Positions 17,516 to 26,920 of a stretch of DNA of 64,000 nt are shown here, in pieces (within the stretch, counting starts at the first letter, position 1; each line of letters opens with the position of its first letter). The position numbers and the translations under genes are program-made. Source of the DNA: Scardovia wiggsiae F0424 (GTDB lineage: Bacteria > Actinomycetota > Actinomycetes > Actinomycetales > Bifidobacteriaceae); contig NZ_AKCI01000001.1 in NCBI RefSeq assembly GCF_000269605.1, positions 186,001 through 250,000 of the forward strand, in the 5' to 3' direction. The notes beneath the pieces are model-generated. The model did no database searches and was not told the DNA's origin. It saw only the letters and a program-made list of their open reading frames with translations.

Positions 17516-17608
17516 TATTTGGACGGAAGCGCAGAAAAATCAGGGAATAGGGAGTGGAGAATAAAACGGGTCAAAAGAAAAAGATGAAGATAAAAGATCT
17601 AGAAGAAC

Positions 17609-17683
<75 letters not shown>

Positions 17684-17693
17684 GACTCAGGAA

Positions 17694-17722
17694 AGTCTAT
17701 CGCACTACACAGACGATGTCCA
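17694..17722 (-). promoter_or_regulatory. Promoter of tRNA-Val
   Basis: On the minus strand TGGACA (17717-17722) and TAGACT (17694-17699) are separated by exactly 17 bp. The -10 lies ten bases before the mature tRNA 5' end, as expected for a short leader. Confidence 0.7.
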
Positions 17723-18196
17723 TATGCGACACGCTTTGTGCAGGTTGAGGAGACGAATGAGATATTAAGAGGACAGAAGAAACGGAAGAAGCGGATTGGT
17801 GAGAAGGAGGGAGAAGGATGATATGGGGGCGGTAGAGCAAATGAAGGCGACGGGAGAAATGGGTGAGGAGGGCGGAGATATAGGAGATATAAAAGACGGA
17901 TGTGACGATGAAATGGAGGGGACAAGTGTGACGGTGACGGTGACGATGTGATAGGCAGGGCAGACGGCTGGCCGGTAGTTAATGACGGCGGACAGGAAGC
18001 TGGACAGGTCTCAGGTATTGAGAGGTAATGGCACCAGCAGGCTCCCCGACAAGCCTCCCGGCGGGGTTTCGTGGTTGTTCCGTGTATAAATTGAGGAATC
18101 CCGGTGCGGTTCCTGAAAAATTTGTAGGCTAAGTATCGGATATTCTTATTTAGAATGCGTAACTCTGTTTATTGTTTATCGGGTCGGGAGGCTTGA

Positions 18197-19411
18197 ATGA
18201 CTGGTGAGGAACAGGCGAGAGGGAATCGGCTTCCATTAGCCGACAGGAATAAGTGGGGCTATGACATTGATCAGGTTGACGAGTTTTTGGATCGGGCGCA
18301 TCAGCTGTATGATGCGGCCCAGCCGCAGCTTAATCAGGAAGATATTCAGAATGTCCTTTTTACCCTGGTCCGCGGCGGGTATGATATTGAGGCAGTAGAC
18401 CGTGCTCTTCTGCGCCTTGAACAGGCGGCTGTGGATAAGCAGACGTCATATGAGATTTCCAGTGAAGGCCGTGTTGCCTGGCGGACGAAAACAGTCCAGC
18501 TTGCTCAGACCCTGATGCCGCGTGCGAATGCTGGTAATGGGTACCGTTTCGCTGACGGGCACGGCAAAGAACCGTCCTATGACCGTAAACAGGTTGACAG
18601 CTTTGTGGTCAATGCTGTCACGCGCATTTGTGATGAGCTTGGCATTGAGTACCCGCAGGCGGTCAGTTCCAGTAATTTTGATTCGGACGAGGATTTTACC
18701 CCGCGTTATGTGTCTACGATCCTGTTTACGCAGCGCAAAGGGGACAGAGGCTATGATGAAGGCCAGGTTGATATGTATGTTAACCGCATTTCCCAGGTGG
18801 TTTCGCGTATCGTGTCTTTCCGCAATTTTGAAGGTGTTGATGTTAAGGAGGCGCTGGGCGGCAGTGCAGCTGACGGGGATGCCCTCCGTCCGTATGAAGC
18901 CCGCGGGCAGAATGCCCAGTATGAAGATGTCGCTTCTTTGGAAGAATCAGTTTTTGCTGCGCACCAGGCGCAGGGACAGGCGGAGGTTTCCGGCAGCACT
19001 ACAGATTCAGGTCATTCGGCAGACAGCCCCGCTCCAGCAGTTTCCGACGGCGCCGCCCCTGAAACACTGCATCCGTATGAGGGCGCGATGCCGGTATCTT
19101 TTGCCCCCTCGAGCAGCCCGCAGAGAGGTACCGATACACAGCATAAGGCGGGTCCAGGCGAAGAAACGGAGCTGATCACCGATCTTCCGCTTTCGGATGG
19201 TTCGGGCGCGGGCCATCCTGAGGGCAATACCGAAGAGGATAATGGAAACGGGGGCAATGCCGGGGAAGCTGATACAGGTGAGGACACTCAGTCCCAGGCG
19301 TCGTCCCAGGCAAACGATACCGGTACTTTCGCTCCGCAGGTCCTGCCTTTCCTTTCCGTATCGAATTCCCTCAATACAGCTCCGGACAGTTCCGGGGATA
19401 GGGAACAGTAG
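18197..19411 (+). CDS. Protein with four DivIVA-type modules and a disordered tail
   Basis: A 404-residue protein. Four copies of the short actinobacterial DivIVA-like module are visible: GYDIDQVDEFLDRA (21-34), GYDIEAVDRALLRL (61-74), SYDRKQVDSFVVNA (127-140) and GYDEGQVDMYVNRI (186-198). Residues about 215-404 are acidic Ser/Gly/Pro-rich and probably disordered. GGGAGG, six bases before the ATG, supports the start. The family (TIGR03543/TIGR03544-like) is linked to cell-pole and envelope organisation by its resemblance to DivIVA; the specific role is unknown. recO and uppS follow. Confidence 0.8.
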   Translation: MTGEEQARGNRLPLADRNKWGYDIDQVDEFLDRAHQLYDAAQPQLNQEDIQNVLFTLVRGGYDIEAVDRALLRLEQAAVDKQTSYEISSEGRVAWRTKTVQLAQTLMPRANAGNGYRFADGHGKEPSYDRKQVDSFVVNAVTRICDELGIEYPQAVSSSNFDSDEDFTPRYVSTILFTQRKGDRGYDEGQVDMYVNRISQVVSRIVSFRNFEGVDVKEALGGSAADGDALRPYEARGQNAQYEDVASLEESVFAAHQAQGQAEVSGSTTDSGHSADSPAPAVSDGAAPETLHPYEGAMPVSFAPSSSPQRGTDTQHKAGPGEETELITDLPLSDGSGAGHPEGNTEEDNGNGGNAGEADTGEDTQSQASSQANDTGTFAPQVLPFLSVSNSLNTAPDSSGDREQ

Positions 19412-19606
19412 GGAAAAGCCCGGACAGGCAGAGACAGGATGAGGATTCTGCTTCCCTGCGAGGAAGGGTGATATCCCGTCTGAAGTGTTATAGCATAATG
19501 CGGCAGGGAAAGCCGGCATACATAGGTATTCTGCGGCATACTTGATATTGTGCAGCGTGAGGTACCGGTAAGGATAAGACTGCGAGCTTGAAAAAAGGGG
19601 GTGCGT

Positions 19607-20443
19607 ATGCCTGCATACAGGGATCAGGGTATTGTCCTGCGCACTATCAAGCTCGGCGAGGCAGACCGAATCGTTACTATCCTTACGGCCAGCCATGGCA
19701 AGATCCGCGCAGTAGCCCGCGGCGTCAGACGTACAAAATCTCGTTTCGGTTCAAGGCTTGAACCATTTATGCGCGATGACCTGCTTATCGCCCAGGGCCG
19801 CCGCGAGCTTGATACAGTTTCGCAGGCAGTAGTCATTAGTGCGTATGCTCCTGAAATCATCTCGGATTATGACACTTACCTGTCGGCGAATGTTATTGTT
19901 GAGACTGCAGACAAGGCAGTTTCTGATCTGCGCGAAACCAGTATTTCCCATACGATGCAGTATCGGCTGCTTGCGGGTGCCCTTGCATCGCTTGCTGCAC
20001 GGAAGCATAAGCCTGAATTCATAGAAGCCTCATATGTCCTCAGGGCACTCAGCCTTGCGGGGTGGACGCCGCGTCTGGATGCATGTGTGGTCTGCGGCAG
20101 GCAGACGGATCTGCGTTATTTTTCGGTTGAATCCGGGGGTGTTATGTGCCCAACGGACCGCATACCTAAAGCCAGGAAGATTTCGCGTGATGCCCTGGAT
20201 CAGCTGAAAGCGTTGGCTGCAGGCGACTGGAAGGCTTTGGAGGAGCCATCCGCGGAAGGGCCCGCAGAGCATGGCCAATATGTGCATGATGTATCTTCTG
20301 TCCGGCACAGCCATGGTAACCGGGATAATGATGCCTGCGGCGAAAGCAGCCCCCCTGATGCACAGGTGAGGTCAATAGTGGAGGAATGGTCGCAATATTA
20401 TCTTGAACGTCCCATCCGCTCCATGCGCCTGATACATTCATAA
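19607..20443 (+). CDS. recO: DNA repair protein RecO
   Basis: A 278-residue RecO. The N-terminal OB fold (YRDQGIVLRTIKLGEADRIV, then ARGVRRTKSRFGSRLEPF) is clear. The zinc-binding region reads CVVCG (160-164) and GGVMCP (C181); the usual fourth cysteine is replaced. AGGGGG before ATG 19607 selects this over a GTG six bases earlier. RecO loads RecA on SSB-coated DNA and anneals strands in the RecF pathway. Only two bases separate it from uppS, so the two are probably co-translated. Confidence 0.92.
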   Translation: MPAYRDQGIVLRTIKLGEADRIVTILTASHGKIRAVARGVRRTKSRFGSRLEPFMRDDLLIAQGRRELDTVSQAVVISAYAPEIISDYDTYLSANVIVETADKAVSDLRETSISHTMQYRLLAGALASLAARKHKPEFIEASYVLRALSLAGWTPRLDACVVCGRQTDLRYFSVESGGVMCPTDRIPKARKISRDALDQLKALAAGDWKALEEPSAEGPAEHGQYVHDVSSVRHSHGNRDNDACGESSPPDAQVRSIVEEWSQYYLERPIRSMRLIHS

Positions 20444-20445
20444 AT

Positions 20446-21261
20446 ATGAGTTTTGGGGATGTTGATTACACATCGCTGAGTATTCCGGATGCGCCGTTTT
20501 CCAACCCTTCGCGGATACCGGACTTTGCCCGTGAGCATACCAGAGTACCGCGCCACGTAGGCGTGATCATGGACGGCAATGGACGCTGGGCGCAGCAGCG
20601 CGGGCTTGCCCGTACTGAAGGCCATAAAGCAGCCGAACCAGTCGTATTTGATACCATTGCCGGTGCGATAGAGGCTGGTGTCCGGTATCTGAGCCTGTAC
20701 ACATTCTCGACAGAAAACTGGAAACGCTCGCCTGCCGAGGTCCGCTTCCTTATGGGTTTTTCGCGCGATATTATCCATCGCCGGGTGGCGCAGATGGATG
20801 ATTGGGGGGTGCGTGTCCGCTGGTCAGGCAGGCGCCCGAAATTGTGGAAATCTGTTATCGATGAGCTTGAGGCCGCTATGGAGCGTACGCAAGATAACAC
20901 GGTTATTGATGTAGTATTCTGCATCAATTACGGAGGGCGTGCGGAGATCGCTGATGCTGCCGCCGAACTGACGCGTCTCGCAGCTGAGGGGAAAATCAAA
21001 GGCGGACGTATCACAGAGAAGATGGTTGCTGAGCACCTGTATAACCCTGACATCCCTGACTGCGATCTGGTGATCAGGACTTCGGGCGAGCAGCGTACAA
21101 GCAATTTCCTTCCGTGGGAGGCCGCTTACGCTGAACTGGATTTTGTCCCGGAGCTGTGGCCGGAATGCGGCCGCGAGGTGTTATGGCGTTCGATTGAACG
21201 GTATGCCAGCAGGGACAGGCGTTTTGGAGGAGTAAAAGACAGCAGGGGGAAGGCCCGGTGA
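20446..21261 (+). CDS. uppS: Isoprenyl transferase (undecaprenyl diphosphate synthase family)
   Basis: A 271-residue cis-prenyltransferase. VGVIMDGNGRWAQQRGL carries the catalytic D43; YTFSTENWKRS and RTSGEQRTSNFLPW are the other conserved blocks. It builds the polyprenyl diphosphate that carries cell-wall precursors. No clear ribosome site; translation is probably coupled to recO. The recO-uppS pairing is common in actinobacteria. Confidence 0.93.
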   Translation: MSFGDVDYTSLSIPDAPFSNPSRIPDFAREHTRVPRHVGVIMDGNGRWAQQRGLARTEGHKAAEPVVFDTIAGAIEAGVRYLSLYTFSTENWKRSPAEVRFLMGFSRDIIHRRVAQMDDWGVRVRWSGRRPKLWKSVIDELEAAMERTQDNTVIDVVFCINYGGRAEIADAAAELTRLAAEGKIKGGRITEKMVAEHLYNPDIPDCDLVIRTSGEQRTSNFLPWEAAYAELDFVPELWPECGREVLWRSIERYASRDRRFGGVKDSRGKAR

Positions 21262-21401
21262 GCGCCCCGTTATCTGGCCGGACAGCACACCTGATCGCCG
21301 GCAGGCCGGGGGCCTGAAAATATCTAAAATTTGAAAATTAAAGAGTACATACTCATAAAATACATACTCGTAAATAGTGGAATACTGATAAGGAGAAAAT
21401 G

Positions 21402-22151
21402 ATGTCTGCAATTTCCGCACAGCATCTCGTCAAGGATTACGGTGAGGGCAGCAGTGCTGTCCATGCCCTTCGCGATGTCACTATTGATATTGAGGGCGGC
21501 AAGTTTACCGTGATCATGGGGCCTTCAGGCTCCGGGAAATCAACCATGCTTCATACGCTTGCCGGCCTGGACAGTGTGACTTCCGGCCGGGTCTGCCTTA
21601 ACGGCAATGAGATCACGGCAATGAATGATAAGCAGCTTACCCTTCTGCGCCGCAACAAGATAGGTTTCATTTTCCAGAGTTTCAATCTGCTGCCCATGTT
21701 CACAGCAGAAAATAATATCCTTATGCCGTTGACGCTTGCAGGCAGGAAAGCTGATAAAGAATGGTTCACTACGCTGGTAAGGACTTTAGGGCTGGAAGGC
21801 CGGCTGGGCCACAGGCCTTCGGAGCTTTCCGGCGGGCAGCAGCAGCGTGTGGCTATTGCCCGTGCGCTGATCACGAAGCCGGAAGTTGTGTTTGCTGATG
21901 AGCCTACAGGAAACCTTGATACGGTATCCAGCGCGGAAGTGCTTGGTTTCCTGCGCAAGTCTGTTAGTGACCTTGGCCAGACCATCGTCATGGTGACCCA
22001 TGATGCTGTGGCTGCCTCCTATGCGGATAGGGCAATAGTCTTTGCTGACGGACAGATCGTCGCCGATGTGGCTGATCCGAATGCCGAAATGATGAATGCA
22101 CTCCTGGTACGCGAGCAGGAGAAAGCAGCTGCTGCACGCCTGGCGCAGTAG
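21402..22151 (+). CDS. ABC transporter ATPase, LolD/MacB type
   Basis: A 249-residue ABC ATPase with GPSGSGKST, LSGGQQQRVAIARAL and VVFADEPTGNLD, the last typical of the LolD/MacB/FtsE group that powers FtsX-like permeases. AGGAG is six bases before ATG 21402; an adjacent ATG at 21399 is only three bases away and less likely. It pairs with the 890-residue permease downstream. Substrate unknown; in Gram-positives such pairs often expel antimicrobial peptides or handle envelope lipids and proteins. Confidence 0.88.
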   Translation: MSAISAQHLVKDYGEGSSAVHALRDVTIDIEGGKFTVIMGPSGSGKSTMLHTLAGLDSVTSGRVCLNGNEITAMNDKQLTLLRRNKIGFIFQSFNLLPMFTAENNILMPLTLAGRKADKEWFTTLVRTLGLEGRLGHRPSELSGGQQQRVAIARALITKPEVVFADEPTGNLDTVSSAEVLGFLRKSVSDLGQTIVMVTHDAVAASYADRAIVFADGQIVADVADPNAEMMNALLVREQEKAAAARLAQ

Positions 22152-22248
22152 CCTGACCGGCAAAGCGGTACGGCAATGGCCTGTTCGGAGCTGGGCGGGG
22201 CTGCGGAAGATGTAAAGGAACAACTGTAAAACTGTAAAGGGAACTATT

Positions 22249-24921
22249 ATGTGGTCACTAACATTCCAATTGATGAAGAAAAGCATGAAAATGCTTATCC
22301 CGGCAGGTATCGCCATTATGATTGGGACGGCGTTCATAGCCAGTACATTCCTTTTTGGCAATTCGCTTCAGGATGCCGTTGTCCGGCATGATACGGCGGG
22401 TTTTGGGAACAGTAACTATTCTGTTGACTATTCTTCTACTGAGGTGGCAAAGTCCCCTAAATACACGATGTCAGATATCCATCTGGATGAGATCAGGAAA
22501 ATGGAGGGGGTCACGGGCGTTGCTACCATTGTAGGCGGTTCTGCAGCAGTATCCCATAACGGGAAAACAGGTACAGTTGTATTCCTGCAGAACCCATGGG
22601 GCACAGCGCGCCAGCCGTTGGACATTATCCGGGGGAAAGCGCCTGACGGCAATAACCAGACCGCCCTTCCCGCGAACCTTGCATCGCGCCTGAATGTGAA
22701 GATCGGTGATACAGTGACGCTGAAGTCTGGCGGTGCTTCCGGCAGGGAAAGCAGCCCTTCTGTAGCGGAAGGTACGGCCGATGGGTATACCGTTACCGTG
22801 ACGGGCCTCACAGATGACCCTGAGCATTTATTCTCCCAGATGGGCGGCTGCGCGCTGCTCTCCGCCAATACCGTCATGCAGATGGATGGGAATACCAGTC
22901 TGGATGAGCAGCAGTTCAGCGGTGTTTTTCTCAATATCAGCCCGGACAGGGAACAGGAAACTGTTGAAAAGATCAGCAGGCTCCTGCCTAAATATGTCAG
23001 CATAAAATCCCGTGCCCAGGCAGAAAAGGAATCGCTGAACAATAATTCTGTGTCATCGAAGATCATCACTACGTTTCTTCTGGTGTTTGGTGTGCTCGCC
23101 ATGTTCGTCGCAGCGCTTGTTATTGCCAATACGTTCCAGGTCCTTGTTGCGCAGCGGCGGCGCACTCTGGCTATATTGCGGACAGTTGGCGCGCGCAGAG
23201 GCCAGCTGTACCGGTCGGTGATTGCAGAAGCCTTTATCCTGGGGCTGCTGGCATCCTGCTGCGGTGTCCTGCTGAGTATCGCTGTTATGGGCGGGCTGAG
23301 CACATCCGGGGCTTTGCGGGGGATGTCAGCAGGAAGCCCGGTCCGCTTCATTTTCAGTTGGACAGCTGCAGCGGTGCCGGTTATTTTTGGTGCAATTATA
23401 ACAGTATTCGCTGCACTGGGGTCAGCCTATTCCGCAACGCGGGTAACCCCGCTTGAAGCCCTCAGGCCGATAGATACACTTAAAACTAAGAAATCCAGCG
23501 CAGTGCGTGCCGTACTCGGCATCCTTATGGTTCTTGGCGGCATAGCAGTATCAGCTATAGCTGCCGTAATAAAGCAGCGGGTCGATTCTTCAGGCGCTTC
23601 AGGAAGCGAGACAGCGCAGTATATGATCCTTGCCGCTATGGCCGGCTGCATGCTCGTTTTTGTCGGACTGATCATTACTGCAGTATTCTGGCTTCCCGCA
23701 GTGATGAAAGGTGCGGGATACCTGGTGTCGCTAATGGGCCCCTCAGGTGCTGTTGCCCATGGGAATATCCAGAAGAATCCCAGGCGCGTTGCGGCTACAG
23801 GCACAGCCCTCCTTATAGGGATCACGCTTGTGGCGACTATCTCCACCGGCGCGGCAAGCGCCAAGGCTACGCTGGGCAACAGCCTCGAGGACAGGTACAG
23901 CATTGATATGACGGTTTCCGGCAATGGGATCGATAAAGGGACAGTAAAAAAGATCGCATCCGTCAAGGGTGTGAAGAAAGCAGTCCTTGCGCCTACAGTT
24001 ACCGGTACGGTACGTGACAGTGCCGGACATAAGGCGTATATCCAGCTTATCGGGGTCAACGGCACGCAGGAGCTGAGGTCTGTTATGCGTGCAGACCTTC
24101 CCGACAATGCTGTCACTAAAAAGACTATGCTCCTGCCCAGCAGCCTGACGGATAAAGGGTGGAAAACTGATACAGTGCAGTTTACCCAGGAAAATGATAC
24201 GGACGGAGGCTCAGAAGGTTCTGCTGGCAGCCCTGCTGCGTCTGCAAAGGGGAATACTGTAACGCTGTCGGCAACCAGTACGCGATTTCAGCGGGTCAAT
24301 CCGATGTATGCAGCGGTCGGTTTCGTGGATATCAGCTATTTCACAGGCGGCGCGCTGAAAGCAGATGCAGGCGGATACATGGTCCTTGCTTCCCTTGATA
24401 CTGCTCACGGTGATGCTTCGGAAACTATCAGCAGCGTTAAGGATATCCTGAGCGATACCGGTATGGTCAATGTTATGGGGACTGCTGCCAAACGGCAGGA
24501 CTGGGAGAGGCGCATCAACCAGCTGATGCTCCTTCTTGTCGGGCTGCTGGCAGTTGCCGTGCTTATTGCGCTGATTGGCGTAGCAAATACCCTGAGCCTG
24601 TCGGTTATTGAACGTACGCGGGAATCAGCAACGCTGAGGGCAATCGGCATGACCCGCGGGCAGCTGCGGGCATCCCTTGCCTTTGAGGCGCTTCTGCTGG
24701 CGCTGGTCGGAGGGCTCCTCGGCATCGTCCTGGGGACGCTTTTCGGATGGCTGGGATCCTATATGGTGTTCAGCGGCATAGGAAGGATGGAGTATCCTGT
24801 CAGCTGGGGCATGGATGCTCTCGTCCTTGTGATATCAGCTGCTGCAGCACTCCTTGCGAGTGTACTTCCGGCCCGCAGGGCAGTATCAACGCCGCCTGTG
24901 GAGGCGCTGGCTGAGGCCTAG
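22249..24921 (+). CDS. FtsX-like ABC permease, two-repeat form
   Basis: An 890-residue membrane protein. One N-terminal helix, a large extracellular MacB-type domain (about 40-270), three helices of FtsX repeat 1 (from LLVFGVLAMFVAALVIANTF), a further helix pair, a second extracellular domain (about 540-730), and C-terminal FtsX repeat 2 (LIALIGVANTLSLSVIERTR onward). GGGAA precedes the ATG. It forms the membrane part of the transporter whose ATPase is encoded at 21402-22151. Confidence 0.88.
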   Translation: MWSLTFQLMKKSMKMLIPAGIAIMIGTAFIASTFLFGNSLQDAVVRHDTAGFGNSNYSVDYSSTEVAKSPKYTMSDIHLDEIRKMEGVTGVATIVGGSAAVSHNGKTGTVVFLQNPWGTARQPLDIIRGKAPDGNNQTALPANLASRLNVKIGDTVTLKSGGASGRESSPSVAEGTADGYTVTVTGLTDDPEHLFSQMGGCALLSANTVMQMDGNTSLDEQQFSGVFLNISPDREQETVEKISRLLPKYVSIKSRAQAEKESLNNNSVSSKIITTFLLVFGVLAMFVAALVIANTFQVLVAQRRRTLAILRTVGARRGQLYRSVIAEAFILGLLASCCGVLLSIAVMGGLSTSGALRGMSAGSPVRFIFSWTAAAVPVIFGAIITVFAALGSAYSATRVTPLEALRPIDTLKTKKSSAVRAVLGILMVLGGIAVSAIAAVIKQRVDSSGASGSETAQYMILAAMAGCMLVFVGLIITAVFWLPAVMKGAGYLVSLMGPSGAVAHGNIQKNPRRVAATGTALLIGITLVATISTGAASAKATLGNSLEDRYSIDMTVSGNGIDKGTVKKIASVKGVKKAVLAPTVTGTVRDSAGHKAYIQLIGVNGTQELRSVMRADLPDNAVTKKTMLLPSSLTDKGWKTDTVQFTQENDTDGGSEGSAGSPAASAKGNTVTLSATSTRFQRVNPMYAAVGFVDISYFTGGALKADAGGYMVLASLDTAHGDASETISSVKDILSDTGMVNVMGTAAKRQDWERRINQLMLLLVGLLAVAVLIALIGVANTLSLSVIERTRESATLRAIGMTRGQLRASLAFEALLLALVGGLLGIVLGTLFGWLGSYMVFSGIGRMEYPVSWGMDALVLVISAAAALLASVLPARRAVSTPPVEALAEA

Positions 24922-24948
24922 TGCCGGCTATATCCTTCTTCTGTCAGG

Positions 24949-24984
24949 ACGCCCGCTCTGTGCGTAACGCTTTGCGGGCGTTTT
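24949..24984 (+). terminator. Rho-independent terminator after the FtsX permease
   Basis: ACGCCCGC (24949-24956) pairs with GCGGGCGT (24974-24981) and is followed by TTT. It lies 27 bases after the permease stop. Confidence 0.75.
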
Positions 24985-25108
24985 GCTGTGGTTATAGTCA
25001 TGTGCTATGGCTAGTTGCCGTACGCCCGGCACCAATCAATTCCGCCGGCACCCGCGCCCTTCAGCGGGTTTCGCTGCAGCCCTCCGGCAGGACTTACGGC
25101 TTCCCGGG

Positions 25109-25114
25109 TAGAAT
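25109..25114 (+). promoter_or_regulatory. -10 element of a probable leaderless promoter (DUF2130 gene)
   Basis: TAGAAT ends seven bases before ATG 25122, so transcription should begin at or near the start codon. No Shine-Dalgarno is present. No good -35 seen. Confidence 0.5.
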
Positions 25115-25121
25115 AAAAGCT

Positions 25122-26795
25122 ATGGCAGCGATTACAGAAGAAAAAGGCCCCAACCGCAATAAGGATGCTGCGGCAGATAGCATGCATGAGATCACATGCC
25201 CCCACTGCGGGCATGCATTTACTGTCAATGAAGATGAGTACCAGAAGCTTCTTGCACAGATACGCGGCAAAGAATTCGACAGGGAGCTCAGTGCAAGCCT
25301 CCAGCGGGAAATTGGCAGGCTGGAGACTGAGCACAGGCTTGACCTGGAGAAAAAGCTCCACACGAAACAGTCCGATTTTGATAAGCAGATCTCAGAGCGC
25401 GACAGGGAACTGTCAGGGCTCCAGGCCAGGTTAGATAAATCGGAATCTGAACGGGATGCAGCTTTATCAGAGGTGCGGAATGAAAAAGATAAGCAGATCG
25501 AGTCGTTGAAGTCACAGCTTGATAAACTTTCTATTGAGAAAGATTCAGAGCGTGACAGGCAGCTGTCTGCGCTGCAGTCGGAGCTGGATAAAAAGGTTAT
25601 GGCGCTGCAGGCCAGCCTGGACAAAGCGGAGTCTGTAAAAGATGCAGCGCTGGCTGAAGCCCGCAGCGAGAAAGACCGGGAGATCGAATCTCTCAAGTCG
25701 CAGCTTGAAAAGATATCCCTTGAAAAAGACAGTGAAAAGGACAAAGAGCTGCTGCAGCTGAGGCAGAAGCTGACTGAGGAATCAGCCAAATCTGAACGGC
25801 AGTTCTCCGAAACGAAATCGCAGCTGGAAAAACAGCTTTTCCAGGCCCAGTCAGACCTGCAAGTGGAAAAGCAGAAGCAGGAAGCCGAACTGGCAAAACA
25901 GCATTCAGCCCTGACAGAGCAGAGGTCCCAGTATGAAGCGCAGCTCAAAGCGGCGCAGGAGCAGGTGGAATTCTATAAGGATTTCAAGGCATCCCAGTCT
26001 ACGAAAGCTGTTGGTGAAGACCTGGAGCAGTACTGCTATAACGAATTCAATAAACTGCGGGGCGCTGCTTTCAAGGATGTCTATTTTGAGAAGGACAATG
26101 CTGTTTCTTCAACAGGGTCGAAAGGCGACTTTATCTACCGCGAGAAAGATGCTGACGGCAATGAAGTGCTGTCCATCATGTTTGAGATGAAAAATGAGAT
26201 GGATGCAACGGCAAAATCCCAGAAGCATAAAAATTCCGATTTCTTCAAGGAGCTTGATAAAGACAGGTGCGAGAAGGGGTGCGAGTATGCTGTACTGGTA
26301 ACTATGCTGGAAGCTGACAACGAATTCTATAATGCCGGCATAGTTGATGTGAGCTATATGAAACCGTCATATACCAAAATGTATGCTGTGCGCCCCCAGT
26401 TCTTCATAACGGTCATAGGGCTCCTGAGGGATGCTGCGTACAGTTCGGCGGGCCTCAGGCGGCAGCTGGAAGAGGCAAGAAACCAGAATATCGATATCAC
26501 TAATTTTGAAGAAGAGCTCGATAACTTCAAAGACGCTTTCGGCAAGAATTACCGGTCGTATAAACGGAACTATGACGAGGCGATAAAGCAGATAGATAAT
26601 GCTATCAAACGCATGGAAGCTGTCAAAAGCGCCCTGACGACCAGCGAGAACCAGCTGCGCCTGGCAAACAATAAACTGGATGATGTCGAAGTGAAGAAGC
26701 TTATCAAGGATAACCCTACGATGCAGGCCAGGTTTGCTGAACTTGAGGATAAGGGGGATAGGGGAGGCAGGCCTCCCAGACAGATCAGCGGATAA
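25122..26795 (+). CDS. DUF2130 protein with zinc-ribbon start and long coiled coil
   Basis: A 557-residue protein. MHEITCPHCGHAFTV (21-35) looks like a half zinc ribbon. Residues about 60-330 form an extended charged coiled coil. It includes a near-tandem duplication with 63-residue period (DKSESERDAAL at 105, DKAESVKDAAL at 168). The C-terminal region (GEDLEQYCYNEFNKLRG, EKDNAVSSTGSKGDF, FEMKNEMD) is the DUF2130 domain, which resembles restriction-nuclease-like folds; catalytic activity is unproven. Start chosen at 25122 because earlier in-frame codons overlap the terminator of the preceding gene. Function unknown. Confidence 0.8.
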   Translation: MAAITEEKGPNRNKDAAADSMHEITCPHCGHAFTVNEDEYQKLLAQIRGKEFDRELSASLQREIGRLETEHRLDLEKKLHTKQSDFDKQISERDRELSGLQARLDKSESERDAALSEVRNEKDKQIESLKSQLDKLSIEKDSERDRQLSALQSELDKKVMALQASLDKAESVKDAALAEARSEKDREIESLKSQLEKISLEKDSEKDKELLQLRQKLTEESAKSERQFSETKSQLEKQLFQAQSDLQVEKQKQEAELAKQHSALTEQRSQYEAQLKAAQEQVEFYKDFKASQSTKAVGEDLEQYCYNEFNKLRGAAFKDVYFEKDNAVSSTGSKGDFIYREKDADGNEVLSIMFEMKNEMDATAKSQKHKNSDFFKELDKDRCEKGCEYAVLVTMLEADNEFYNAGIVDVSYMKPSYTKMYAVRPQFFITVIGLLRDAAYSSAGLRRQLEEARNQNIDITNFEEELDNFKDAFGKNYRSYKRNYDEAIKQIDNAIKRMEAVKSALTTSENQLRLANNKLDDVEVKKLIKDNPTMQARFAELEDKGDRGGRPPRQISG

Positions 26796-26920
26796 CAGCC
26801 TGCCTGCCGGCGGACGGCATTTATCCACAGCATGCGCAGCAATTTGTACATTCATATTTGTCATGAGTATAGTAGGAAAACAGACAGAACTGACAGAACT
26901 GATAGAACAGGAGAGTCGAT

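Noticed and set aside
17070-17516. 148-residue minus-strand frame ending APRRIRTVDLLITNQKD
   Set aside because: That ending is the familiar translation of tRNA sequence seen in spurious database proteins; it covers the tRNA remnant and a purine tract.
25094-25948. Ser/Leu/Cys-rich minus-strand frame of 284 residues
   Set aside because: Antisense of the charged coiled coil of the DUF2130 protein; such shadows are expected from Glu/Lys-rich codons.
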